In this document: positions 1 through 6,443 of the stretch, one piece after another
Layout: every line of letters begins with the position of its first letter
Position numbering within the stretch: position 1 is the first letter of the stretch
NCBI GenBank assembly: GCA_937872125.1
Contig: CALMNY010000310.1
Coordinates: 1-7,391, forward strand
Reading direction: 5' to 3'
DNA: 7,391 nucleotides
DNA from: an uncultured Candidatus Competibacteraceae bacterium
GTDB taxonomy: Bacteria > Pseudomonadota > Gammaproteobacteria > Competibacterales > Competibacteraceae
Notes under the pieces: generated by a model
Database searches by the model: none
The model's input: the letters and a program-made list of their open reading frames with translations, nothing else
Told to the model about the DNA's origin: nothing
Made by a program: the position numbers and the translations under genes

Positions 1-1
1 A

Positions 2-27
2 AAAGAGCGCACCTGCGTGCGCTCTTT
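2..27 (-). terminator. Intrinsic terminator of gdhA
   Basis: Positions 2-12 and 17-27 form a perfect 11-bp stem with a 4-nt loop. Read on the minus strand, the stem ends in a run of four T (positions 4-1, the first three of them also in the stem). It lies 23 bp past the gdhA stop codon, where a Rho-independent terminator would be expected. The window ends here, so the full length of the T tract cannot be seen. Confidence 0.85.
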
Positions 28-49
28 GCTTGCGGGAATGCGGATGGGT

Positions 50-1336
50 TTAGATCCAGCCGCGCAGTTCCATAGCCTTGACCACGCGGGCGATGGCGAC
101 CATGTAGGCCGCGTCGCGCATGAAGACCTTTTCCTTTTCGGACATTTCCAAAACGGCCGCGAAAGCGGAGGTCATCTTGGTGTCGAGTTTTTCCAGCACT
201 TCGTCCTTGGTCCAGTAGAAGTTCATGTCGTTCTGGACGCCTTCGAAGTACGAGACGGTCACGCCGCCGGCGTTGCACAGGAAATCGGGCACCAGGAAGA
301 TGCCCTTGGCTTTGATGATTTCGTCGGCTTCGGGAGTGGTGGGGCCGTTGGCGCCTTCAGCGATGATCTTGACGTTCTTGCTGATCAGCGGGGCGGTTTC
401 AGCGTTCACCTGGCCTTCGAGGGCGGCCGGGATGAGCACGTCCACGTCCTTCTTGATCCACTCGCCGCCGTCTTCGATCGAATAACCGGCAGCCCTGGCC
501 TTTTCCTTGTCAATCGTGCCGTACTGGTCGGTGATGCTCATCAGGAAGCGCGGGTCGATGCCGTCGGCCTTGTAGAAGGTGTAGGAGGTCTTGTCATTGC
601 GGTCCCAGCAGGAAACGCAGACGACCTTGCCGCCCAGTTGCTCGGTGAAGCCGATGGCCGCATACTGGGCCACGTTGCCGAAGCCCTGGATGGCCGCAGT
701 GCACTTCTTAGGGTCGAGCTTGAGGTGCTTCATCGCTTCGCGGACGGTGTAGATGACGCCGAAACCGGTGGCTTCGGTGCGGCCCTGCGAGCCGCCGCCG
801 CCCAGGGGCTTGCCGGTGATGACGCCGGGGGTGTACTGGCCGGACAGCTTGGAGTATTCGTCCATCATCCAGCCCATCATTTGCGGGGTGGTGCCAACAT
901 CAGGAGCCGGCACGTCCTGGCGGGGGCCGATGTTTTTCCACATCACCTGCACCCAACCGCGCACCAGGCGTTCCTTCTCGCCGGTGGAGAGGGTGGCCGG
1001 GTCGACGATCACGCCGCCCTTGCCGCCGCCCAGCGGGATATCCACAACGGCGCACTTCCAGGTCATCCAGGTGCCCAGGGCGCGCACGGTGTCGAGGGTC
1101 TCGGCCGGGTGGAAGCGGATGCCGCCCTTGTTGGGACCGCGGGCGTCGTTGTGCTGCACGCGGAAACCCTGGAAAACGCGAATGCTGCCGTCATCCATGC
1201 GGACAGGGATGCGGAAGGCATATTCGCGCAGCGGCCAGCGCAGGATCTCGCGAACCTGCGGGTCGAGCTTCAGCAGCTCGGCAACGTGGTCAAACTGCCG
1301 CTGAGCCATTTCAAACGCATTGGTCGTTCCTGCCAT
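50..1336 (-). CDS. gdhA: Glutamate dehydrogenase (Glu/Leu/Phe/Val dehydrogenase family)
   Basis: This 428-residue enzyme interconverts glutamate with 2-oxoglutarate and ammonia using NAD(P), in the cytoplasm, and is normally a homohexamer. The length fits the roughly 420-450-residue hexameric class. The N-terminal dimerisation/substrate domain has the NKGGIRFHP stretch (Lys70), TWKCAVVDIPLGGGKGG with Lys94 and the catalytic Lys106, and DVPAPDVGT with the catalytic Asp146. The C-terminal Rossmann domain carries IQGFGNVA (about 216-223). Cofactor preference cannot be fixed from sequence: the second Rossmann strand ends in CWDRND, with an acidic residue that could suit NAD. The ATG at 1336 has the Shine-Dalgarno AGGAGC at 1343-1348 and the usual family N-terminus. 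The gene appears monocistronic, with its own promoter (1502-1529), a structured leader and a strong terminator at 2-27. Family assignment is secure; the physiological direction (assimilation or glutamate breakdown) is not shown. Confidence 0.96.
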   Translation of the reverse strand: MAGTTNAFEMAQRQFDHVAELLKLDPQVREILRWPLREYAFRIPVRMDDGSIRVFQGFRVQHNDARGPNKGGIRFHPAETLDTVRALGTWMTWKCAVVDIPLGGGKGGVIVDPATLSTGEKERLVRGWVQVMWKNIGPRQDVPAPDVGTTPQMMGWMMDEYSKLSGQYTPGVITGKPLGGGGSQGRTEATGFGVIYTVREAMKHLKLDPKKCTAAIQGFGNVAQYAAIGFTEQLGGKVVCVSCWDRNDKTSYTFYKADGIDPRFLMSITDQYGTIDKEKARAAGYSIEDGGEWIKKDVDVLIPAALEGQVNAETAPLISKNVKIIAEGANGPTTPEADEIIKAKGIFLVPDFLCNAGGVTVSYFEGVQNDMNFYWTKDEVLEKLDTKMTSAFAAVLEMSEKEKVFMRDAAYMVAIARVVKAMELRGWI

Positions 1337-1410
1337 CGTTCTGCTCCTATTAAATCAGAGGTAGATTAGGCTGTACACGATAAGGTGGTGGCGGACTGCA
1401 GTGAAAATAA

Positions 1411-1441
1411 AAAGCGAGCGCCTCGGTTCTGTGCCCGCTTT
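1411..1441 (-). terminator. Terminator hairpin in the gdhA leader (attenuator candidate, or gatB terminator)
   Basis: On the minus strand the arms 1441-1433 and 1419-1411 pair over 9 bp (one G·U) around a 13-nt loop. They run directly into CGCTTTTTATTTT. The wobble pair is allowed only on the minus strand, as the same position is A·C in plus-strand RNA, so minus is the working direction. It lies 160 bp past the gatB stop and about 75 bp before the gdhA start, downstream of the apparent gdhA promoter. A terminator between promoter and gene suggests premature termination control. It could instead simply end gatB transcripts. Confidence 0.7.
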
Positions 1442-1468
1442 CATGCTTCAAGCAAATCATACGCTCGC
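1414..1468 (-). promoter_or_regulatory. Possible antiterminator pairing in the gdhA leader
   Basis: Minus-strand segment 1468-1462 (GCGAGCG) is perfectly complementary over 7 bp to 1420-1414 (CGCTCGC), the 3' arm of the terminator hairpin. The two pairings exclude each other: if the upstream segment holds the 3' arm, the terminator cannot form. The upstream segment lies within the short ORF 1441-1476, so ribosome position could choose between them. The complementarity is seen directly. A regulatory role is inference, and a 7-bp GC-rich match could arise by chance in this genome. Confidence 0.4.
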
Positions 1469-1476
1469 ATTCGCAT
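1441..1476 (-). CDS. Possible 11-residue leader peptide upstream of gdhA
   Basis: The minus strand encodes MRMRAYDLLEA from ATG at 1476 to TGA at 1441-1443. GGCGGTGA, seven of eight bases of the ideal GGAGGTGA, ends one base before this ATG and 7 bases before the second ATG at 1470. The second start has the better spacing and would give MRAYDLLEA. The ORF begins about 20 nt after the predicted transcription start and covers the antiterminator segment. Its stop codon abuts the base of the terminator stem, so a ribosome finishing it would leave the terminator free to fold. It has a single Glu codon and no run of one amino acid, so it is not a classical amino-acid-starvation leader. The ORF is seen; translation is inferred. 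Confidence 0.35.
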   Translation of the reverse strand: MRMRAYDLLEA

Positions 1477-1501
1477 TTCACCGCCAGCGATATCTTGATT
1501 A

Positions 1502-1529
1502 AGTGTACTGTTTTTCACAAGTCCGTCAA
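1502..1529 (-). promoter_or_regulatory. Sigma70-type promoter for gdhA
   Basis: On the minus strand TTGACG (-35, 1529-1524) and TACACT (-10, 1507-1502) are separated by 16 bp. The first matches the consensus at five of six positions and the second at four of six. Transcription would start near 1495, giving an untranslated leader of about 158 nt before the gdhA ATG. It is the best promoter-like sequence in the gatB-gdhA gap. Confidence 0.6.
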
Positions 1530-1600
1530 GATGATGAACATCGTTGATCGGCATGATGGATTTCAGGGCGCAGGGTGAGGAATGTGCCTGTGCCGCGGGA

Positions 1601-3061
1601 TCAAGCGCGGCGTTTTTCAGCCAACTGGCGTTCCAGTTCGGCGCGCAGTATGGCCGGGTGGGCGCGCTTGCCGGCCAGTTGCATCACCCGGCCGAAAAAC
1701 CATTGGGCCAGGCTGTCTTTGCCGGCCAGGTAGCGCTCCAGTTCGACCGGGTGGGCCGCGATCGCTTCGCCCACCAGGCGGGCGATCTCCGCGCCATCGG
1801 TGATCTGCGCCAGGCCGCGCGCTTCGATCACCCCGGCAGCGCCACTTCCGCTGGTTAGCATTTCGGACAGCACGGCTTTGGCGGTGGGGGCGTTGATCTC
1901 GCCACGGGCGACGCGCTCCAGCAGGTCGGCCAGCCCTCCGGGGGGTAGCAGCAATTCGTCGATGCGCTGTCCACTGGCGTTCAGCCAGCCGAACACCTCG
2001 CCCAGCAGCCAGTTGGCTGCGGCACGCGGCGCAACGTCGGGCGCGGCGCGCAACACGGCCTCAAAGTAGGCGGCCAGGTCGCTGTCGGCGGCCAGCAGGG
2101 CGGCGTCGCCGGCGGGCAGGTCATATTCGCGCACGAAGCGCTGCGCGCGGGCGCGCGGCAGTTCGGGCAGGGCGGCGCGCACTTGCTGCACCCATTCGGG
2201 TTCCACCACCAGGGGCGGCAGGTCGGGTTCGGGAAAGTAGCGGTAATCGTGAGCTTCTTCCTTGCTGCGCTGGGAGAAGGTTTTGCCTTCGGGTTCGTCC
2301 CAGCCGAGGGTTTCCTGTTCCACCCGGCCGCCGGCATCCAGCACGGCCGCCTGGCGCTGCGCTTCGTAGGCGATGGAGCGCTCGAGCGCGCGGAAGCTGT
2401 TCAGGTTTTTGATCTCGACGCGCGTGCCCAATTCACCGCTGCCGGCCGGGCGCAGCGAAACGTTGGCCTCAAAGCGGATGACGCCCTTTTCCATGTCACC
2501 CGAGTTGACGCCCAGCGCGCGCAGGATGGCGCGCAGCGTTTCGGCGTAGGCGCGCGCTTCGTCGGGCGAGCGCATATCCGGCTCGGAGACGATTTCCAGC
2601 AAGGCCACGCCGCTGCGGTTGAGATCGACCAGCGAGTAGCTCTGTCCGTCCCGCTCGACGTGGGTGAGCTTGCCGGTATCCTCCTCCAGGTGCACGCGCC
2701 GCACGCGGATCAAGCGCTCGCCGGCGCCGGCGTCGATCACCAGGCGGCCGCGCTCGGCCAGCGGGTATTCGTACTGCGAGATCTGGTAGCCTTTGGGCAG
2801 ATCGGGGTAAAAATAGTTCTTACGCGCAAACAGGCTGGTGCGCGCCACGTCGCATTCCAGCGCCAGCGCCACGCGCAGCGCGAATTCCACCGCCTGGCGG
2901 TTGACCACCGGCAGCACGCCGGGCATGCCGGCGCACACCGGGCAAACGGCCGTGTTGGGCAGCGCGCGGGTTGAATCGACCACCGCGCAGCCGCAAAACA
3001 TCTTGGAGCGGGTCTGCATTTCGGCGTGGACTTCCAGCCCGATGACGGTTTCGTATTTCAT
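1601..3061 (-). CDS. gatB: Asp-tRNA(Asn)/Glu-tRNA(Gln) amidotransferase subunit B
   Basis: This 486-residue protein is the tRNA-binding and kinase subunit of GatCAB. The complex phosphorylates and amidates Glu on tRNA-Gln (or Asp on tRNA-Asn), with ammonia supplied by GatA, in cells lacking GlnRS and/or AsnRS. The N-terminus is diagnostic: [17 protein letters not shown] then SKMFCGC, with the zinc-site cysteines Cys23, Cys25, Cys40 and Cys43 (CGC...CPVC). Further family motifs are [61 protein letters not shown] and [19 protein letters not shown]. The final 150 or so residues are the helical tail domain that reads the tRNA elbow. Length is normal and no motif is missing. gatA and gatC are not in the window, so the operon is split here. 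The start fits the family N-terminus, although I see no good Shine-Dalgarno sequence before it. Confidence 0.97.
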   Translation of the reverse strand: MKYETVIGLEVHAEMQTRSKMFCGCAVVDSTRALPNTAVCPVCAGMPGVLPVVNRQAVEFALRVALALECDVARTSLFARKNYFYPDLPKGYQISQYEYPLAERGRLVIDAGAGERLIRVRRVHLEEDTGKLTHVERDGQSYSLVDLNRSGVALLEIVSEPDMRSPDEARAYAETLRAILRALGVNSGDMEKGVIRFEANVSLRPAGSGELGTRVEIKNLNSFRALERSIAYEAQRQAAVLDAGGRVEQETLGWDEPEGKTFSQRSKEEAHDYRYFPEPDLPPLVVEPEWVQQVRAALPELPRARAQRFVREYDLPAGDAALLAADSDLAAYFEAVLRAAPDVAPRAAANWLLGEVFGWLNASGQRIDELLLPPGGLADLLERVARGEINAPTAKAVLSEMLTSGSGAAGVIEARGLAQITDGAEIARLVGEAIAAHPVELERYLAGKDSLAQWFFGRVMQLAGKRAHPAILRAELERQLAEKRRA

Positions 3062-3126
3062 GGGTGGTCTGATCGGTAGATGAGCAAGGACAGCGGCGTT
3101 GATGGATGTAAATCGTAAATAAGGAA

Positions 3127-3145
3127 GCCCTTCGTCCTGAAGGGC
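3127..3145 (-). terminator. Hairpin before gatB, weak terminator for the upstream gene or leader structure
   Basis: Positions 3127-3133 and 3139-3145 form a perfect 7-bp GC-rich stem with a 5-nt loop. On the minus strand it is followed by TTCCTTATTT, which is T-rich but interrupted. It lies 37 bp past the stop of the 182-residue gene, so it may end that transcript. It also falls just downstream of a possible extended -10 promoter, which would make it part of the gatB 5' leader. Confidence 0.45.
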
Positions 3146-3160
3146 CGCGGAGATAGATTG

Positions 3161-3169
3161 ATTCTACCA
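3161..3169 (-). promoter_or_regulatory. Possible extended -10 promoter for gatB
   Basis: The minus strand reads TGGTAGAAT (3169-3161), an extended -10 (TGn plus a hexamer with five of six consensus bases). No good -35 lies at the expected distance, as usual for this promoter class. It would start transcription near 3154 and give gatB a leader of about 93 nt containing the 3127-3145 hairpin. Confidence 0.4.
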
Positions 3170-3182
3170 TACGGGTGCGAAA

Positions 3183-3731
3183 TCACGCCCATTCGCGCTT
3201 CGGTCGGCCGGGGTCTGGCGGGTGGGGGTGGGCCATCGCACCGGCCAGCATTTTGGGCAGCACGCCGGGGAATTTGCGCCACACGATGGGATAGATGGGC
3301 AGCGGGCTGTGGTGGAAGGTGATGGCGCCGTTGCGGTGGAAGCGGATCTCGGCTTCGCGTTTTTCGCGGTTTTCCACCCAGTTGATAAAAACCGATAAAT
3401 GCGAGGCGCGCAGCACGCAATCTTTGTAAGTCATCACGGTGCGGTGGATGCGGCTGGTGTTGAAGCCAAAATCGAGGTAACAGCTCAGTTTTGTGCTCAT
3501 GCGCCCGCCGCGCGTTTCGGCGGCCTGCCGGGCCAGCGCCAGGATTCCGGCGCTCTCGGCGCGTGCGGTGAACTCAAGCGTGTACTGGTGGATCAGTTCC
3601 TGATTGGCAGCCCTGTGCTCGCTGCGTTCGAGCAGATCCTGCTGTTTGGCTTTCCGGTCAGCCAGCACTTTGTCAGCGCGTTTGCGTGCATCCAGTAGAA
3701 CCCGGAGTTTCTCTTTCTGCTTGCGGTCCAT
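3183..3731 (-). CDS. Uncharacterised 182-residue basic protein
   Basis: I do not recognise this protein. Residues 1 to about 60 are strongly charged (Lys, Arg, Glu, Gln, Asp) and look like one long helix or coiled coil, beginning MDRKQKEKLRVLLDARKRAD. Residues 80-165 look folded and richer in aromatics: TKLSCYLDFGFNTSRIH, then TYKDCVLRASHLSVFINWVE, then EIRFHRNGAITFHHSPLPIY. The C-terminus is Pro/His-rich (AHPHPPDPGRPKREWA). There is no signal peptide or membrane segment, so it is probably cytoplasmic. I chose the ATG at 3731, which has AGAGGT at 3738-3743 seven bases upstream. An in-frame extension back to 3782 would overlap the apparent -10 box. Codon use is like its neighbours, and it has its own promoter-like and terminator-like flanks, so it is probably a real single-gene unit. 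The basic helix could bind nucleic acid, but nothing proves it. Confidence 0.75.
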   Translation of the reverse strand: MDRKQKEKLRVLLDARKRADKVLADRKAKQQDLLERSEHRAANQELIHQYTLEFTARAESAGILALARQAAETRGGRMSTKLSCYLDFGFNTSRIHRTVMTYKDCVLRASHLSVFINWVENREKREAEIRFHRNGAITFHHSPLPIYPIVWRKFPGVLPKMLAGAMAHPHPPDPGRPKREWA

Positions 3732-3763
3732 GACCTTACCTCTAAAGAACAATCGTTTGATTA

Positions 3764-3769
3764 ATTTTA
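3764..3769 (-). promoter_or_regulatory. -10 box for the 182-residue gene
   Basis: The minus strand has TAAAAT (five of six consensus bases) 32 bp before the ATG at 3731, in a short AT-rich patch. A recognisable -35 is lacking (TTCGCG at an 18-bp spacing is a poor match). It sits between the preceding terminator (3813-3834) and the gene, where a promoter is needed. Confidence 0.4.
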
Positions 3770-3812
3770 GCACGCCTGGCAATGATTCGCGAATCCAGGC
3801 GGTCGAATAAAA

Positions 3813-3834
3813 AAGAGACGCCGCGGCGTCTCTT
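3813..3834 (-). terminator. Intrinsic terminator of the aminotransferase unit
   Basis: The 22 bases are a perfect palindrome with arms 3813-3823 and 3824-3834. In RNA this gives about 9 bp of stem around a CGCG turn. On the minus strand it is followed by TTTTATT, preceded by the TT of the stem. It begins 24 bp past the aminotransferase stop and closes the nucleotidyltransferase/small protein/aminotransferase transcript. On the plus strand no T tract follows, so it works in one direction only. Confidence 0.88.
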
Positions 3835-3857
3835 GAGGTAAACCGGGATGTTGGGCT

Positions 3858-5039
<1,182 letters not shown>

Positions 5040-5041
5040 TT

Positions 5042-5049
5042 CCCCTCCC
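5042..5049 (-). promoter_or_regulatory. Shine-Dalgarno fixing the aminotransferase start
   Basis: GGGAGGGG on the minus strand stands two bases before the ATG at 5039, with the core about 4-5 bases away. It decides for this ATG over the in-frame TTG at 5063, which lies upstream of it. The family N-terminus also begins near here. Confidence 0.8.
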
Positions 5050-5106
5050 TTGAAGGAATTCAAAAAATGGATCGAATGTCCAATCTATGCTTAAATAATG
5101 CCGGCC

Positions 5107-5331
5107 CTAAAGCTCGTTGATGCGCCACTCGTCGTACAGCTCGCCGTAAAAAAGCTCAAACTTGCGCCCATTGGCGGTGCGCACGCGAAAGCAGTGCCCG
5201 CCCGGGATGCGCCATTCGGCCTCGACGGCTTCGATTTCCAGTCGCTGGCCTTGCCAGTGCAGCGCTACCGGCCGCTCGGCATACTCGTAGCCGGAATGAC
5301 ATTCAACCGGGTCTTTCAGCTCATCGCCCAC
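5107..5331 (-). CDS. Small 74-residue protein, DUF6504-like
   Basis: A compact soluble protein starting at GTG 5331. GGGAG (5343-5339 on the minus strand) lies 7 bases before it. Its first 16 bases overlap the end of the nucleotidyltransferase gene in another frame, so translation is probably coupled. The core reads YAERPVALHWQGQRLEIEAV, EAEWRIPGGHCFRVRTANG and KFELFYGELYDEWRINEL. This pattern of alternating strands, with RPV..., W.I...FRV...G and FEL....W.I, recalls the short DUF6504 family common in Actinobacteria and Chloroflexota. The resemblance is from memory. It probably forms a small beta-sheet domain. No catalytic residues or metal site stand out (Cys12 and Cys47 are isolated), and no function is known to me. 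Confidence 0.75.
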   Translation of the reverse strand: MGDELKDPVECHSGYEYAERPVALHWQGQRLEIEAVEAEWRIPGGHCFRVRTANGRKFELFYGELYDEWRINEL

Positions 5332-6332
5332 GAGGAATCTCCCAGGTTGAGGCGCGAGGTTTGCCCCTGCACCTGCACGTCGCGGCCCAGCAGCGAGCTG
5401 TCGAGCACCATTTGCGAAACCTGCGCCCCTTCGTCGATGATCGAGTTTTGCACCACCACCTGGCGCAGCCGGCAGTCTTCGCCCAGCGAAACATACGGGC
5501 CGATCACCGAGGCTTCGATTTTGGCCGAGGGGTGAATGTAAACCGGCGGGATGATGGCCGTGCCAGGGTGGGCGGCTGCCGCTTCGACGCTGTTGTCGTG
5601 GCCTTTGTCCAGCAGGTAGCGGTTGGTTTCCAGCAGCGCCTCGGGGATGCCGGCATCCAGCCAGACATCCACCGGGTTGACGCGGAACTTCTGGCCGCGT
5701 TCCAGCAGGATATTAACCGCATCGGCCAGGAAGAACTCGTTCTTGAGGGTCAGGTTGCGTTTCATCTGCTCTTCAATGGCGTTCATCAACTCGCGGCCTT
5801 CGCGGAAGTAGTAAAAGCCCACCACCACCTGGTTGTTGGCTAAGTCCGTGGGCTTTTCCACCAGGCGGGTCACCATGCCGTGTTCGTCGGTCACCGCCAC
5901 GCCAAAGCGGCGCGGATCGGGCACGGCGTGCACCCAGGCCATGCCGTCCACGGCGACGTCCTTGAGGATGCCGAGGTCGGTTTCGATGAGCGTGTCCGAG
6001 AAGGTCATCAGCACCGGGCCGGTCAGGTATTCGCGCGCCAGGTAGAGCGCGTCGGACTGGCCGCGCATTTTTTCCTGGACGACAAAGTGCACGCGTTTTT
6101 CGGGGTGGTGCAGGCGCATGTGTGCCTGCACCTGTTCGAGCTGATTGGGGCCGACGATGAAGACGTACTCGGCGTTGTTGGGGTCGGGCAGGCTGTTAAA
6201 CTGTTCGAGGACGTAGTCGAGCACGGTGCGCCCGGCCAGCGCGATGAGCGGTTTGGGTTTGCTCCAGGTGAGCGGGCGCATGCGCGTGCCCAGCCCCGCC
6301 ATGGGGACTGCGATTTTGAGGGTTTCCGCCAT
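5316..6332 (-). CDS. Sugar-1-phosphate nucleotidyltransferase with left-handed beta-helix tail
   Basis: This 338-residue enzyme couples an NTP to a sugar-1-phosphate, releasing pyrophosphate, to make an NDP-sugar in the cytoplasm. The N-terminal Rossmann-like domain opens with VPMAGLGTRMRPLTWSKPKP, the signature loop with Arg17 and Lys27. Other family landmarks are QEKMRGQSDAL (86-96, base/sugar recognition), the metal-site segment FSDTLIETD (Asp113), VEKP (158-161) and WLDAGIPEAL (224-233). Residues 258-322 are hexapeptide repeats (IHPSAKIEASVIG..VSLGEDC..) forming a left-handed beta-helix, as in GlmU or archaeal two-domain thymidylyltransferases. The acetyltransferase part looks too short for full GlmU. 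The nucleotide and sugar cannot be fixed; glucose-1-phosphate with dTTP or UTP is likeliest. I chose the ATG at 6332 for the conserved N-terminus. AGGAG lies 10 bases upstream. It is first in a unit with the 74-residue protein and the aminotransferase. Confidence 0.9.
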   Translation of the reverse strand: MAETLKIAVPMAGLGTRMRPLTWSKPKPLIALAGRTVLDYVLEQFNSLPDPNNAEYVFIVGPNQLEQVQAHMRLHHPEKRVHFVVQEKMRGQSDALYLAREYLTGPVLMTFSDTLIETDLGILKDVAVDGMAWVHAVPDPRRFGVAVTDEHGMVTRLVEKPTDLANNQVVVGFYYFREGRELMNAIEEQMKRNLTLKNEFFLADAVNILLERGQKFRVNPVDVWLDAGIPEALLETNRYLLDKGHDNSVEAAAAHPGTAIIPPVYIHPSAKIEASVIGPYVSLGEDCRLRQVVVQNSIIDEGAQVSQMVLDSSLLGRDVQVQGQTSRLNLGDSSWAMS

Positions 6333-6334
6333 GT

Positions 6335-6349
6335 TCAGGAGTCTCCTGA
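6335..6349 (-). promoter_or_regulatory. Inverted repeat over the nucleotidyltransferase ribosome binding site
   Basis: TCAGGAG and CTCCTGA flank one central base, 3 bp before the ATG at 6332. The minus-strand Shine-Dalgarno AGGAG (6347-6343) is in the 5' arm, with a rather long 10-base gap to the ATG. In RNA it could fold into a hairpin of about 6 bp with a 3-base loop that hides the site. In DNA it could be a short operator. The repeat is seen; the role is inferred. Confidence 0.4.
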
Positions 6350-6382
6350 TTGCATCTAATGATAAAAAATTGTTCTGAGGTG

Positions 6383-6388
6383 ATTGTA
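6383..6388 (-). promoter_or_regulatory. -10 box of the nucleotidyltransferase unit
   Basis: TACAAT on the minus strand matches five of six bases of the -10 consensus and lies in an AT-rich patch 50 bp before the ATG at 6332. Transcription would start near 6376. No convincing -35 lies 16-18 bp upstream, so the promoter may be weak or activator-dependent. Confidence 0.4.
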
Positions 6389-6443
6389 TCATTTTCCGCC
6401 CGCAATACATCCTGATGAATGCAAGCGGCCGGATGAAAAAACG

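Noticed and set aside
17..1369. A 450-codon plus-strand ORF across gdhA
   Set aside because: It is the antisense shadow of gdhA, opened by GC-rich codons. Its translation is His/Gly/Ala/Val-rich with no family motif, while the minus frame encodes a complete glutamate dehydrogenase.
1567..1594. Inverted repeat just past the gatB stop, considered as the gatB terminator
   Set aside because: The 8-bp arms have an A·C mismatch on the minus strand and no T tract follows, so it is a poor terminator in the gatB direction.
1572..1599. AGGGTG...CCGCGG on the plus strand, reminiscent of a T-box core
   Set aside because: The spacing between the two parts is wrong for the T-box element, it is on the strand opposite to all genes here, and no plus-strand aminoacyl-tRNA or amino-acid gene follows.
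2183..2974. A 263-codon plus-strand ORF across gatB
   Set aside because: It is an antisense shadow of gatB with the same low-complexity composition and no recognisable motif. The minus frame has all GatB motifs.
5040..5106. Promoter in the gap before the aminotransferase (TTAGGG-17-TAGATT on the minus strand)
   Set aside because: Both boxes are weak matches and no terminator separates the gene from the one before it. Co-transcription explains the arrangement as well.
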